Positions 1 through 6,990 of a DNA stretch of 64,000 nt are shown here, piece after piece. The stretch covers positions 1 to 64,000 of the forward strand of contig JAQXMC010000005.1 of NCBI GenBank assembly GCA_029012445.1. Direction: 5' to 3'. Below the pieces are notes generated by a model. It was not told the DNA's origin. It made no database searches and worked only from the letters and a program-made list of their open reading frames with translations. Made by a program: the position numbers and the translations under genes. This DNA is from Oscillospiraceae bacterium. GTDB lineage: Bacteria; Bacillota; Clostridia; Oscillospirales; Acutalibacteraceae. Positions within the stretch are counted from its first letter, which is position 1, and each line of letters starts with the position of its first letter.

Positions 1-430
1 TTTTACTACCTTATGAAATTACACTACTCTCAAACTAAACACTTGACATTTGCTATTTTTTTCTGTTTTACTACCTTATGAAATTACACTACTCTCAAAC
101 CCAGCAAGGCCGATTTTAAATCATTCGTTAGTTTTACTACCTTATGAAATTACACTACTCTCAAACTTTCCTCTTTCTCTTTTGGCTCCCAATCTAGTTT
201 TACTACCTTATGAAATTACACTACTCTCAAACAACTCGGCTTTGCTGTCGGCGCACAAGTGCGTTTTACTACCTTATGAAATTACACTACTCTCAAACAG
301 CTCCTCAGGACGTCATAGGTTCAGAAATGTTTTACTACCTTATGAAATTACACTACTCTCAAACGTTCGAGCGGCGGTTTGAAATCACGACTCCGTTTTA
401 CTACCTTATGAAATTACACTACTCTCAAAC
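1..430 (-). CRISPR. Type II-A CRISPR array, leader-proximal end (7 repeats, 6 spacers visible)
   Basis: Seven identical 36-bp repeats lie at 1-35 (first base cut off by the window edge), 65-100, 131-166, 197-232, 263-298, 329-364 and 395-430. They are separated by spacers of 30 bp (29 for the left-most). In crRNA orientation (minus strand) the repeat starts GTTTGAGAGTAG and ends GGTAGTAAAAC. The orientation follows from the tracrRNA anti-repeat near 6407-6437, which matches the plus-strand repeat, and from the promoter and leader at 431-529. The repeat at 395-430 is therefore leader-proximal and carries the newest spacer (365-394). All visible repeats are perfect copies. The array continues past base 1, so its length is unknown. 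It lies directly downstream of csn2, the usual type II-A order. Confidence 0.98.
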
Positions 431-528
431 CTCAAACCTCAAATGAGAGTAAACAGCAGCCACTACAATCTGCCGGGCAGCTTCATAAAGCAACTAATAT
501 ATTATAGCATATTAACTCTCCTTTTCAA
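431..528 (-). promoter_or_regulatory. CRISPR leader with pre-crRNA promoter
   Basis: On the minus strand a TTGAAA (-35, 523-528) lies within the last codons of csn2. After 16 bp comes a perfect TATAAT (-10, 501-506). Transcription would start near 494, about 60 nt before the first repeat. The leader ends in three TTTGAG-type heptamers in tandem: ATTTGAG (438-444), GTTTGAG (431-437), then the first seven bases of the repeat. ATTTGAG is the leader-anchoring motif described next to type II-A arrays, where it normally abuts the repeat. The promoter is seen directly; its use is inferred. Confidence 0.7.
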
Positions 529-1189
529 CTATTTCGCATAAGTCTTCATCAATAATTGTCAGTTTTTCTAATGACCCCCGCGCAAAATCCGTTGTACTTT
601 CAACATCAAGGAGCCTGATTCCTCTGTCAATCAGCTCCTTGTAGAATGTTTCAAGCTCCGCCGAGCTGAAATTCTGATGAATCCCCAAAATAACAAAGCA
701 CTGAACAGGTGCATATTTTTGAATTAAAACAATAAATTCATATAATGATTCCAGCATATCGGAGGATTCAGTGTCAGGTCTGATATTCTGAATTTTAAAA
801 ATATCTTGCAAAGCAACTTCATCTTTAAAAGTAAAATCAAAATCAAATTCTTCCGTAACCTTTTCAATGAAATTTGTAATTATGCGCTTCAACTCAAAAG
901 TCTCATCCAACATCTCATTGTTGCAAAAATCCTCCATATCCTCATAAACCTTTTTTAAAAACGAAGCAGAAAAAGAAAGATTGAAGCAGTCATAAATAAA
1001 ACAAATATTCTTCTTGAAAGATAAAGGCTTAAAATCTTTTGAAAATATGAAATTTTCTTCTTCAGGTTCACCGCTCATCATAGCTTTGACAAATCTTCGA
1101 AAAAGCGCCTTGTTTTCAATGGAAAGCACATTCACATAATTTTCAGATAAATAAATCGGTTCATTCAAAAAGCCGCATCCGAGCCTCAT
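512..1189 (-). CDS. csn2: Csn2, type II-A adaptation protein
   Basis: A 225-aa protein at the fourth position of a cas9-cas1-cas2-csn2 operon. Csn2 proteins form ring-shaped tetramers that hold free DNA ends and support spacer acquisition with Cas1-Cas2 and Cas9. The size fits the short Csn2 group. Sequence conservation in this family is weak, so the call rests on length, position and general resemblance (N-terminal strand-rich part, acidic central helix, C-terminal LLDVESTTDF-like segment). The start ATG overlaps the cas2 stop as ATGA (1186-1189), so the two genes are translationally coupled. The gene marks the locus as subtype II-A rather than II-C. Its last codons contain the -35 box of the array promoter. 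Confidence 0.88.
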   Translation of the reverse strand: MRLGCGFLNEPIYLSENYVNVLSIENKALFRRFVKAMMSGEPEEENFIFSKDFKPLSFKKNICFIYDCFNLSFSASFLKKVYEDMEDFCNNEMLDETFELKRIITNFIEKVTEEFDFDFTFKDEVALQDIFKIQNIRPDTESSDMLESLYEFIVLIQKYAPVQCFVILGIHQNFSSAELETFYKELIDRGIRLLDVESTTDFARGSLEKLTIIDEDLCEIVEKES

Positions 1190-1506
1190 AATATTACCAG
1201 CCTTTCGTCAGTATCTAAAACATCGCTCTTACCCTTTCCGCAAAGAAGCGTCATTTTTGAATATTGCTTTTCAGTAACCGTTAAAATCTGAACAAGCCCT
1301 TTCTCAGGGCGTATTTTTTTAACCTCGCCGACAATCTGCGCCACTTGAGTTGAATTTAAAGCCAGCTTGGAATATACCGATTCCTGCATCATCATAAATC
1401 CGCCTTTAATAAGCCGCCGTCTGAATTTGGAATACTCCCTTCGGTCTGCCGTTGTAGCGGTGGGCAAGTCAAAAAATACAATTACTCTCATAAATCTATA
1501 ACTCAT
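1186..1506 (-). CDS. cas2: CRISPR-associated endoribonuclease-fold protein Cas2
   Basis: A 106-aa Cas2 whose N-terminal strand MRVIVFFDLPTAT holds the conserved aspartate after the first beta strand, followed by ...FRRRLIKGGFMMMQESVYSK, typical of type II Cas2. Cas2 dimers bridge two Cas1 dimers in the spacer integrase. The ATG at 1506 overlaps the end of cas1 by 11 nt. An internal ATG at 1491 (MRVIVFF) is an equally plausible start; I kept the longer form because close relatives often carry the extra MSYRF. The gene ends in an ATGA overlap with csn2. Confidence 0.95.
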   Translation of the reverse strand: MSYRFMRVIVFFDLPTATTADRREYSKFRRRLIKGGFMMMQESVYSKLALNSTQVAQIVGEVKKIRPEKGLVQILTVTEKQYSKMTLLCGKGKSDVLDTDERLVIL

Positions 1507-2371
1507 ATTTATAAAGCTTTATCAACGAAATGTCGCCTGTTTCAATCGCCTCAAGGACACTTTTGGTGTAAATCTTTACGGTATTCAGCAAGGTTTGACG
1601 ACGGTAATCTGTAATAAATTCGACATTCAGAAGTGATTGCAGCTTCCTTTTTTCTTCCGTTGAAAATGTTTCCGGCGAAAGTTTTTTAACAAATCCGTCA
1701 ACTATCGGTCGAAACGGCTCCATCAGGTCGCAGCTTAAATTGAAATGATTGAAGCGGTTGCTGTGAAATAACCCTATCTGCGTTAAATAACCTGCGCAGG
1801 CGATTTCACGGTTAACGCACGAAAGTATCAAACTGTAGCCGTAATTAAGCGCTGCATTAACAGGACTGTCCTGCGATCGCGAAAAAGATTTCCCGAAAAG
1901 TGCATTAAAATATACCTTTGCGGCGTGTCCTTCTCTGTTTGTGGCGTCGTTAAACTCCAGTTCTTCTATATACTGATATAACTGTTGAGCTTTATCAATG
2001 TTGAAGTATTCTAAACACAACGCCTGTTTCTTGATTTTTTCTGCTACTATTACCGTCCACACTGCCTGACAAAAATCTTTGTTCCATTCAATTTGATTTC
2101 TGATGCTTAACGAGCTGTCATGTCCTCCGTAATACGGAATCAGTTCGCCATATGGCGTCAGCTTTTCATCGCAAAATATTACTTTAACCTTTTGTCGCGA
2201 CAGCTCGCAAAGAAGAGCGGCAGTCAAAGACGCACCGATATTCTCAATCATCAAAACAGAAATTTCACTTATATGTACTCTGACGGTATTTTCGCTGTCT
2301 CTGATAACCATGTAACCGAGCCTCAAATCAAGCTTTGAAGGCTTGGTTACCACAACAGTGCGCCATGCCAT
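1496..2371 (-). CDS. cas1: CRISPR-associated integrase Cas1 (type II)
   Basis: A 291-aa Cas1, the metal-dependent integrase that inserts spacers at the leader end. It starts MAWRTVVVTKPSKLDLRLGY, a typical type II-A opening. Features along the chain are an N-terminal beta domain with the EISVLMIEN segment, then the helical catalytic domain containing NREGHAAKVYFNALFG (with the family's metal-binding glutamate), LSCVNREI, and the GLFHSNRFNHFNLSCDLMEPFRP stretch with the metal-binding His and Asp/Glu. The length is normal for the family. It begins 16 nt after cas9 with an AAAGGGAGA ribosome site, and its stop overlaps cas2. Confidence 0.97.
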   Translation of the reverse strand: MAWRTVVVTKPSKLDLRLGYMVIRDSENTVRVHISEISVLMIENIGASLTAALLCELSRQKVKVIFCDEKLTPYGELIPYYGGHDSSLSIRNQIEWNKDFCQAVWTVIVAEKIKKQALCLEYFNIDKAQQLYQYIEELEFNDATNREGHAAKVYFNALFGKSFSRSQDSPVNAALNYGYSLILSCVNREIACAGYLTQIGLFHSNRFNHFNLSCDLMEPFRPIVDGFVKKLSPETFSTEEKRKLQSLLNVEFITDYRRQTLLNTVKIYTKSVLEAIETGDISLIKLYKYEL

Positions 2372-2387
2372 ACTTATGCTCTCCCTT

Positions 2388-5300
2388 TCACTTCATATTT
2401 ATCAAGTCGATCTCCTGCTCAAAAAGGCCCGTTACCGACTGATGAATCAGCTTGAATGATTTATATTTCGGCTGAAGCCTGTTTGAAATTAAAGTTGTTC
2501 CGCTCTTTCCGCTCCCGCCTATCAGTCTCAAATCGCCTGTCGAGACATTAGCATGAATTATATTAAGTATCTGCATCAAGACATAACACTGATCATGCAA
2601 AGAAAGCTTTTCGAATTTGCTTTGACCGTTTTTCATTATTCTCAGAACTTCCGCAAATTTGACATTAAAAATTGTGTTTTCTAATTTTTCTATCAGCGCG
2701 CTGTAAAGAGCAATATTTTCATCATATGAAATCCTGTCAAACTCAGTCACCGGCTTTTCCGTTCTGAGCTCGGCGCATTTTCTGAGGTATTCGGATATTC
2801 TCTTAATGTACTTTTCATATTCATAAGATAATATCAGCTGCATAGCAGGCTTGCAAACAACTGTTTTTCCGCCGCCGCTTTTGCTGCTTATATGCATTCT
2901 GAAGCCGTCGACGCTGATAAGCGCACTGTATTTTACACAGGGAATAAGTATTCTCACGCTTCGGGCATTGAGTTTTGCTTTGATAAAGCCCTCCGGATCT
3001 TTTCTGTAATTGCTTTCAATATACAAATCAATCGGCTCAAAGCTGCGATATTTTTTCCCTTTTTCATCAACATACTCAACAAATGAGAAATATGTTGACG
3101 CCGCGCGGTTATATCCGCCGTACTTATCAATATTGCTCAGCGGACCGCTGCCCTTGATCGGCACCTGTCCCTTTCCCTTTTTGAGTATATTCTGGTCAAA
3201 TAAGCCCCCCGTCTGCTTTGAGGAGTATCTTGTGAAGCGAATATTGTTCTTCCTCATCGTGCTTCTGACGGTTTCCATAGACTTATTGTCTCGCGCAGTC
3301 CATGCGCCCTCAACATCATAGTTGAAAACAGCGTTCACGCTGGCCTCGCCCGCCTGAAGCTGAGAAATAAAGAACCTGCTCGTGAATTTCGTGTAATAAA
3401 CATTACCGACAACGATATTCAGATACGCGTCTTTGGCGTGGTGGAAATCATTGACCTCTCTGCACTTTAAAAAGTCATATTGATGGCGGAAGTCAGAAAC
3501 AAGTCCCGCTTTTACATAAACTATTTTGCTGTCGTAACGCTTTTTGAGAAGCTCGGCAACGGCTTTTGTCGACTGACCTGTTTCAACGATCTGTCTTGCA
3601 ATAAAGCCGGAAAGCTCATCGTCCGTCAGGGGCGTGTTTCTGATGAGTCTTTGATATTTCTCATCGTTTATCAGACCTGTATCTTTCAGGCTGCGCCAGA
3701 ACGAATGCATATTTTTGCGGATATCCTCAGAGATAGGATAGGTATTGCCCTTTTTTTCATTGATAACTTTTTTGACAAGAACGCGGTTATTCAGGCTGTC
3801 ATCTTTTATTTTTGACTGCGGATATATGTGGTCGATATCATATAAATTGCGGTTAAAAATATCCTCGACATTTATAGGATCGCCGGTATACATGCATTTG
3901 CCCATTTGAGTGTAGTAAAGATAAAGGGCGTCTCTTCTGAATTCCTGCTCATCGGTATTCACGAGGCTTTCATAAAGCTCGCGGTTATCTTTTTTTATGC
4001 TGTTAAAGCAAGCGAGAAGTCTGTTCTTTCTTGACTCTTTGCGCTCTTTTTTCTCGTCTGCTCCTCTGGTCATTTCGACAAATATCTTTGAAGGCTCCCT
4101 GCCGGTGATCCTGACGATTTCGCCGACAATAAGCATTGACTGATAAATGGGCCTTTTTATCTTCGGGGAAACATAGAGCTGTTCAACTTCCTGCTTCAGG
4201 CCGCTGAATGTGTTCTCGCCGTTTTCTTTTTGTATTTCCTCAAGAAAGCTGTATCGGCCGCTTAAAAGCTGCATCAGGTTGTTGTTCGTGCTCTGCATGA
4301 AGCCTATTATTGTGTCCGCTTCACCGGTTTGCTTGTCCGCGCCGATGAGAGAATTAAGAAATTTCATGGAAAGCCTGCCCCAGCCGGTATATCTGAGCTT
4401 TGAAAGGCGGTCGATGTCCTCTGCGCTTAATTTATCGGAATAAAGTGCAGTCAGCCGCTTTTTTAAGAGCTTCCTGTCATCGGAAAAAATGGTTATCAGC
4501 CGCACTGCTTCCTCCTTTTCGGCTTCGGTCAGGGCAAATCCTTTCAGCTCAATCACAGGCTTCAGGCTGCTCTTGAAATCGCCGTCTGTTCCGCTGACCT
4601 CAGCTTCGCCAAAACCCATAGCTTTAAGATAATTTTTCAGCGCCTTTTGAGTAACCTTTGCTCTTTTTTCAAACAGATCGGCGTATATCCGATTTTTCAG
4701 TTCAACGCTGACAGGCTCGCCGTCCAGACGAAGGTTATTCAGCTCGTTTAACACCGTAAATTTGCAGTATGTCGGTGAATTTTTCGCAAGCACATCTTCA
4801 CCGAAAAGATAGGTGCATTTGCTTGTCAGATTTTCAATGAATTTTTCTGCGCTTTTATCTATATCGACAACCTTTTCAAAATTCCACGGATAGATTTTTT
4901 CATCTGTTCTCACAACCCAGCTTTTATCGCTGTGCCGGTTCAGCGGTCCGACATAATAGGGGATCCTGAAAGAGAGAATATCTTTTATTTTTTCGCTTAC
5001 CGTCTTGCCGTCGGAAACCTCAGAAAGGAACGGCAGATAGCCTTCGGCATTTTTAAGAATTGCCGAAAGCTCTGCTTTTGCGAGCTGAACGGGAATGATA
5101 CTGTTGTCTTTGCTGACAATTTTCGGCATAAAATCCGATAGCTCATAAATGTGTCTGTACATTTCCTCATATTTGCTGTCCGCAGGTTCTTTCGGAAGCT
5201 GTTTTTTCAGAAAGTCCAAAAAATCCTCTTGAGTGCATTTTTTCTCGACTCTGCCTTTTGATGTGTGGCCGGAATAGGCAGTGTAATTATAAACTCCGGA

Positions 5301-6347
5301 CTTATTTTCACTGAATATAAGCTGTTTCTTTTCGGGCAGGTAGGCTTCAACATAAGCTTTAAGTTCCTTCAAATCGGAACGATGCCTTTCATAAAGCCTG
5401 CACTTTGCAAAAGACAGATAGCTGCATCCGTCAAGCACATCAGCCAAAAGCGCCCAGTCATATATGGCTTTCAGTCTCTCAATAAGTTCAAAACCGTCGC
5501 CGAAAGCCGACATATATTTTGATTCGTTTTCGTCATAGCCCGAAGAAAATGTTATCTTCTTTGCTTCGGACTCTTTGAGTGACTCATCTGAAAAAACATC
5601 GCATGAATTCACCGAGCAGCCGCACATCAAAGCAAGAACAGAATATAGCTGCTTGTTGTTTTTCTTTTCGACGCCTAAAAGCGAAGAAAGCTTTTCCGTC
5701 TTTTTGGTTTTTGACAAAAGCCGATCCTTGAGCACTGCTTCGACTTCACCGCAATTTTGGCAGTGAAGCTCGCCGTATTCGTTGTCGGAAAGATAAACGG
5801 TCAGTTCGTTCCATATATCGTGAAAATCAGGCAAACCGTTTTCGCCGAGAGAATCCGAATCGAAAAAAAAGTGGCCTCTGTTTTTAATAATATGCGCAAT
5901 TGCCAGATAAACAAGGCGAACATCGTGAGGCTCTTTTGATTCGATCAATTCCTTTCTTAGATGATAAACGGTCGGGTACCTCTTGTGATAGTCTTTATCG
6001 GTAAAATCCTTATCGTTAAAAATTGAGAAAATACCGTCAACATTTTTGTCTTCACTGCAATATCCGCTTTCTTTAAGCCTCATGAAGAAAGCCGGATCTT
6101 TCTTGCAAATTTCCTTGTCGAAAAGCATTTCGAGGCAAGATAAACGAAACTTATTTCTTTCGGTGCGTCTTCTGCCTCCCCTGAAAGTCCTTCTTTCATC
6201 GGCTGTTTTGCTTTCTTCAAGCATCCTTACGCCCCACATAGCATTACCGTTGAATTTCATGATATGATAATCGGCGTCGGTCACTGCCCAGCCCACGGAA
6301 TCGGTTCCTATATCCAGCCCGATGTAGTAATCTTTGACATTTTTCAT
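2388..6347 (-). CDS. cas9: CRISPR-associated endonuclease Cas9 (type II-A)
   Basis: A 1319-aa RNA-guided DNA nuclease. RuvC-I lies at the N-terminus (YYIGLDIGTDSVGW, catalytic Asp12), followed by the arginine-rich bridge helix (RRTFRGGRRRTERNKFR, about 53-69). RuvC-II is IFVEMTRG (Glu758). The HNH nuclease has DIDHIYPQ with His840 and the downstream Asn of SLNNRVLV. RuvC-III is FHHAKDAYLN (His969, Asp973). All key residues are present, so both nicking centres should be active. The C-terminal third should hold the PAM-reading domain, which I cannot resolve by eye. An RBS (GGAGAAAAATTT) precedes the ATG. The gene heads the cas operon and diverges from the tracrRNA at about 6400. The size is close to that of other large II-A Cas9s. 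Confidence 0.99.
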   Translation of the reverse strand: MKNVKDYYIGLDIGTDSVGWAVTDADYHIMKFNGNAMWGVRMLEESKTADERRTFRGGRRRTERNKFRLSCLEMLFDKEICKKDPAFFMRLKESGYCSEDKNVDGIFSIFNDKDFTDKDYHKRYPTVYHLRKELIESKEPHDVRLVYLAIAHIIKNRGHFFFDSDSLGENGLPDFHDIWNELTVYLSDNEYGELHCQNCGEVEAVLKDRLLSKTKKTEKLSSLLGVEKKNNKQLYSVLALMCGCSVNSCDVFSDESLKESEAKKITFSSGYDENESKYMSAFGDGFELIERLKAIYDWALLADVLDGCSYLSFAKCRLYERHRSDLKELKAYVEAYLPEKKQLIFSENKSGVYNYTAYSGHTSKGRVEKKCTQEDFLDFLKKQLPKEPADSKYEEMYRHIYELSDFMPKIVSKDNSIIPVQLAKAELSAILKNAEGYLPFLSEVSDGKTVSEKIKDILSFRIPYYVGPLNRHSDKSWVVRTDEKIYPWNFEKVVDIDKSAEKFIENLTSKCTYLFGEDVLAKNSPTYCKFTVLNELNNLRLDGEPVSVELKNRIYADLFEKRAKVTQKALKNYLKAMGFGEAEVSGTDGDFKSSLKPVIELKGFALTEAEKEEAVRLITIFSDDRKLLKKRLTALYSDKLSAEDIDRLSKLRYTGWGRLSMKFLNSLIGADKQTGEADTIIGFMQSTNNNLMQLLSGRYSFLEEIQKENGENTFSGLKQEVEQLYVSPKIKRPIYQSMLIVGEIVRITGREPSKIFVEMTRGADEKKERKESRKNRLLACFNSIKKDNRELYESLVNTDEQEFRRDALYLYYTQMGKCMYTGDPINVEDIFNRNLYDIDHIYPQSKIKDDSLNNRVLVKKVINEKKGNTYPISEDIRKNMHSFWRSLKDTGLINDEKYQRLIRNTPLTDDELSGFIARQIVETGQSTKAVAELLKKRYDSKIVYVKAGLVSDFRHQYDFLKCREVNDFHHAKDAYLNIVVGNVYYTKFTSRFFISQLQAGEASVNAVFNYDVEGAWTARDNKSMETVRSTMRKNNIRFTRYSSKQTGGLFDQNILKKGKGQVPIKGSGPLSNIDKYGGYNRAASTYFSFVEYVDEKGKKYRSFEPIDLYIESNYRKDPEGFIKAKLNARSVRILIPCVKYSALISVDGFRMHISSKSGGGKTVVCKPAMQLILSYEYEKYIKRISEYLRKCAELRTEKPVTEFDRISYDENIALYSALIEKLENTIFNVKFAEVLRIMKNGQSKFEKLSLHDQCYVLMQILNIIHANVSTGDLRLIGGSGKSGTTLISNRLQPKYKSFKLIHQSVTGLFEQEIDLINMK

Positions 6348-6365
6348 AAATTTTTCTCCTTTTTA

Positions 6366-6394
6366 TTGACAATTTTGAAAATCCGTGATAATAT
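6366..6394 (+). promoter_or_regulatory. tracrRNA promoter
   Basis: A perfect -35 TTGACA lies at 6366-6371. The -10 is either GATAAT (6387-6392, 15-bp spacer) or TAATAT (6389-6394, 17-bp spacer). Initiation would fall around 6400, just before the anti-repeat. The promoter lies between the divergent tracrRNA and cas9 starts, so it also overlaps the region that must carry the cas9 promoter. I see no clear minus-strand -35/-10 pair for cas9. Confidence 0.65.
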
Positions 6395-6399
6395 ATGTA

Positions 6400-6508
6400 T
6401 ATCTCATCCTTATGAGACTACACTACAAGTTCAAATAAAGATTTATCCAACCCGTTGCAATGCGACCTCACAGTGTGTGAGACCTCTGCTATGCAGAGGT
6501 ATTTTTTG
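6400..6508 (+). ncRNA. tracrRNA
   Basis: The anti-repeat at about 6407-6437 reads CCTTATGAGACTACACTAC followed by a TTCAAAT tail. It matches the plus-strand repeat (CCTTATGA-ATTACACTAC-TCAAAC) with a bulge-like interruption, as expected for a crRNA:tracrRNA duplex. Downstream come a nexus-like segment (6441-6466), a perfect hairpin CTCACA/TGTGAG (6467-6481) and a perfect 8-bp terminator stem ACCTCTGC/GCAGAGGT (6482-6500) followed by six T (6502-6507). The RNA guides RNase III processing of pre-crRNA and is the Cas9 scaffold. It is encoded divergently from cas9. The exact 5' end is inferred from the promoter. Confidence 0.9.
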
Positions 6509-6670
6509 TCAAAATTTGTCGAATAGAATTAAATCTTTTTCTTTATTGTAACATAAGGTCATGTGAATAACAAGCACATTTTTAATTTTTTTATAGGATT
6601 TTTAGTTCAGGGCTGTTAAAATATATCGAAAAACCAGATAAAAACATCAAAAAAAGATTTTCAAAGTCTC

Positions 6671-6699
6671 TTGACAAACGATTTCCCGTTGTGTAGAAT
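6671..6699 (+). promoter_or_regulatory. Promoter of the shikimate/Phe/Tyr operon
   Basis: TTGACA (6671-6676), exactly 17 bp, then TAGAAT (6694-6699). Initiation is expected at about 6706, giving a leader RNA of about 285 nt before pheA. It stands directly upstream of the leader-peptide gene and has one mismatch to consensus. Confidence 0.85.
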
Positions 6700-6729
6700 G
6701 AACATATCACAGAAAAGGGGTAAGGAAAA

Positions 6730-6906
6730 ATGGAGAATATTGCGTTAAAAAACAATCGCTGTTCCGTCTCCCTTTGCGCCCATAACACAGAAAATGCATA
6801 TTATTACTTTTTTGCAGTACGCTTTTTTGCGTATTGCTTTTTTTATTATTTTTACGCTGATATCAGGAAACCGCAGAAGGCTCAGAATCTTGCAGCCGGC
6901 ATTTAG
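6730..6906 (+). CDS. Phe/Tyr-rich leader peptide of the shikimate operon (attenuation peptide)
   Basis: A 58-codon ORF with a GGGGTAAGG ribosome site just upstream of the ATG and a TAG stop at 6904-6906. Codons 24-42 read YYYFFAVRFFAYCFFYYFY: seven Tyr and seven Phe in nineteen codons, far above chance. The products of the operon downstream are Phe and Tyr precursors, so this fits a leader peptide whose translation senses charged tRNA-Phe and tRNA-Tyr. Codons 46-49 coincide with the antiterminator arm (6866-6875), and the stop lies 17 nt before the terminator arm. The ORF is unusually long for such a leader, since classical ones have about 15-30 codons. Function is inferred from architecture. 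It falls below usual gene-caller length limits. Confidence 0.85.
   Translation: MENIALKNNRCSVSLCAHNTENAYYYFFAVRFFAYCFFYYFYADIRKPQKAQNLAAGI
6814..6844 (+). terminator. Hairpin with T-run inside the Phe/Tyr codons of the leader
   Basis: A stem GCAGTACGC (6814-6822) with GCGTATTGC (6829-6837), nine pairs with one G-U, a TTTTTT loop, and T7 at 6838-6844. It looks like an intrinsic terminator placed within the regulatory codons. Translating ribosomes would melt it, so it could end transcripts that are not translated. It may instead just be the 1:2 pause structure of the attenuator. Confidence 0.5.
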
Positions 6907-6953
6907 TAATGCATAATCAATTTGCGGTTTCCTTCACGGGAAGCCGCTTTTTT
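6866..6953 (+). promoter_or_regulatory. Transcription attenuator: antiterminator/terminator switch
   Basis: The terminator is GCGGTTTCC (6924-6932) pairing GGGAAGCCGC (6938-6947), followed by TTTTTT (6948-6953). A competing arm GGAAACCGCA (6866-6875) is a perfect 10-bp complement of TGCGGTTTCC (6923-6932), so antiterminator and terminator exclude each other. A ribosome stalled on the Phe/Tyr codons (6799-6855) leaves 6866-6875 free to pair and lets transcription into pheA continue. When both amino acids are plentiful the ribosome moves on and the terminator forms. The arms are seen directly; the logic follows known his/phe-type attenuators. Confidence 0.85.
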
Positions 6954-6990
6954 ATTGTCACAAAAATAATATTGAAATGGGGATATTAAA

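Noticed and set aside
50..446. Two open frames on the plus strand through the CRISPR array
   Set aside because: They consist of the 36-bp repeat translated over and over, with no ribosome site.
6366..6440. A clear minus-strand promoter for cas9
   Set aside because: TATTAT-like -10 sequences exist, but no -35 at the right distance was found, so I did not call one.
6591..6788. Minus-strand open frame of 65 codons between tracrRNA and pheA
   Set aside because: It overlaps the promoter and leader peptide of the shikimate operon, has no RBS and no recognisable features.
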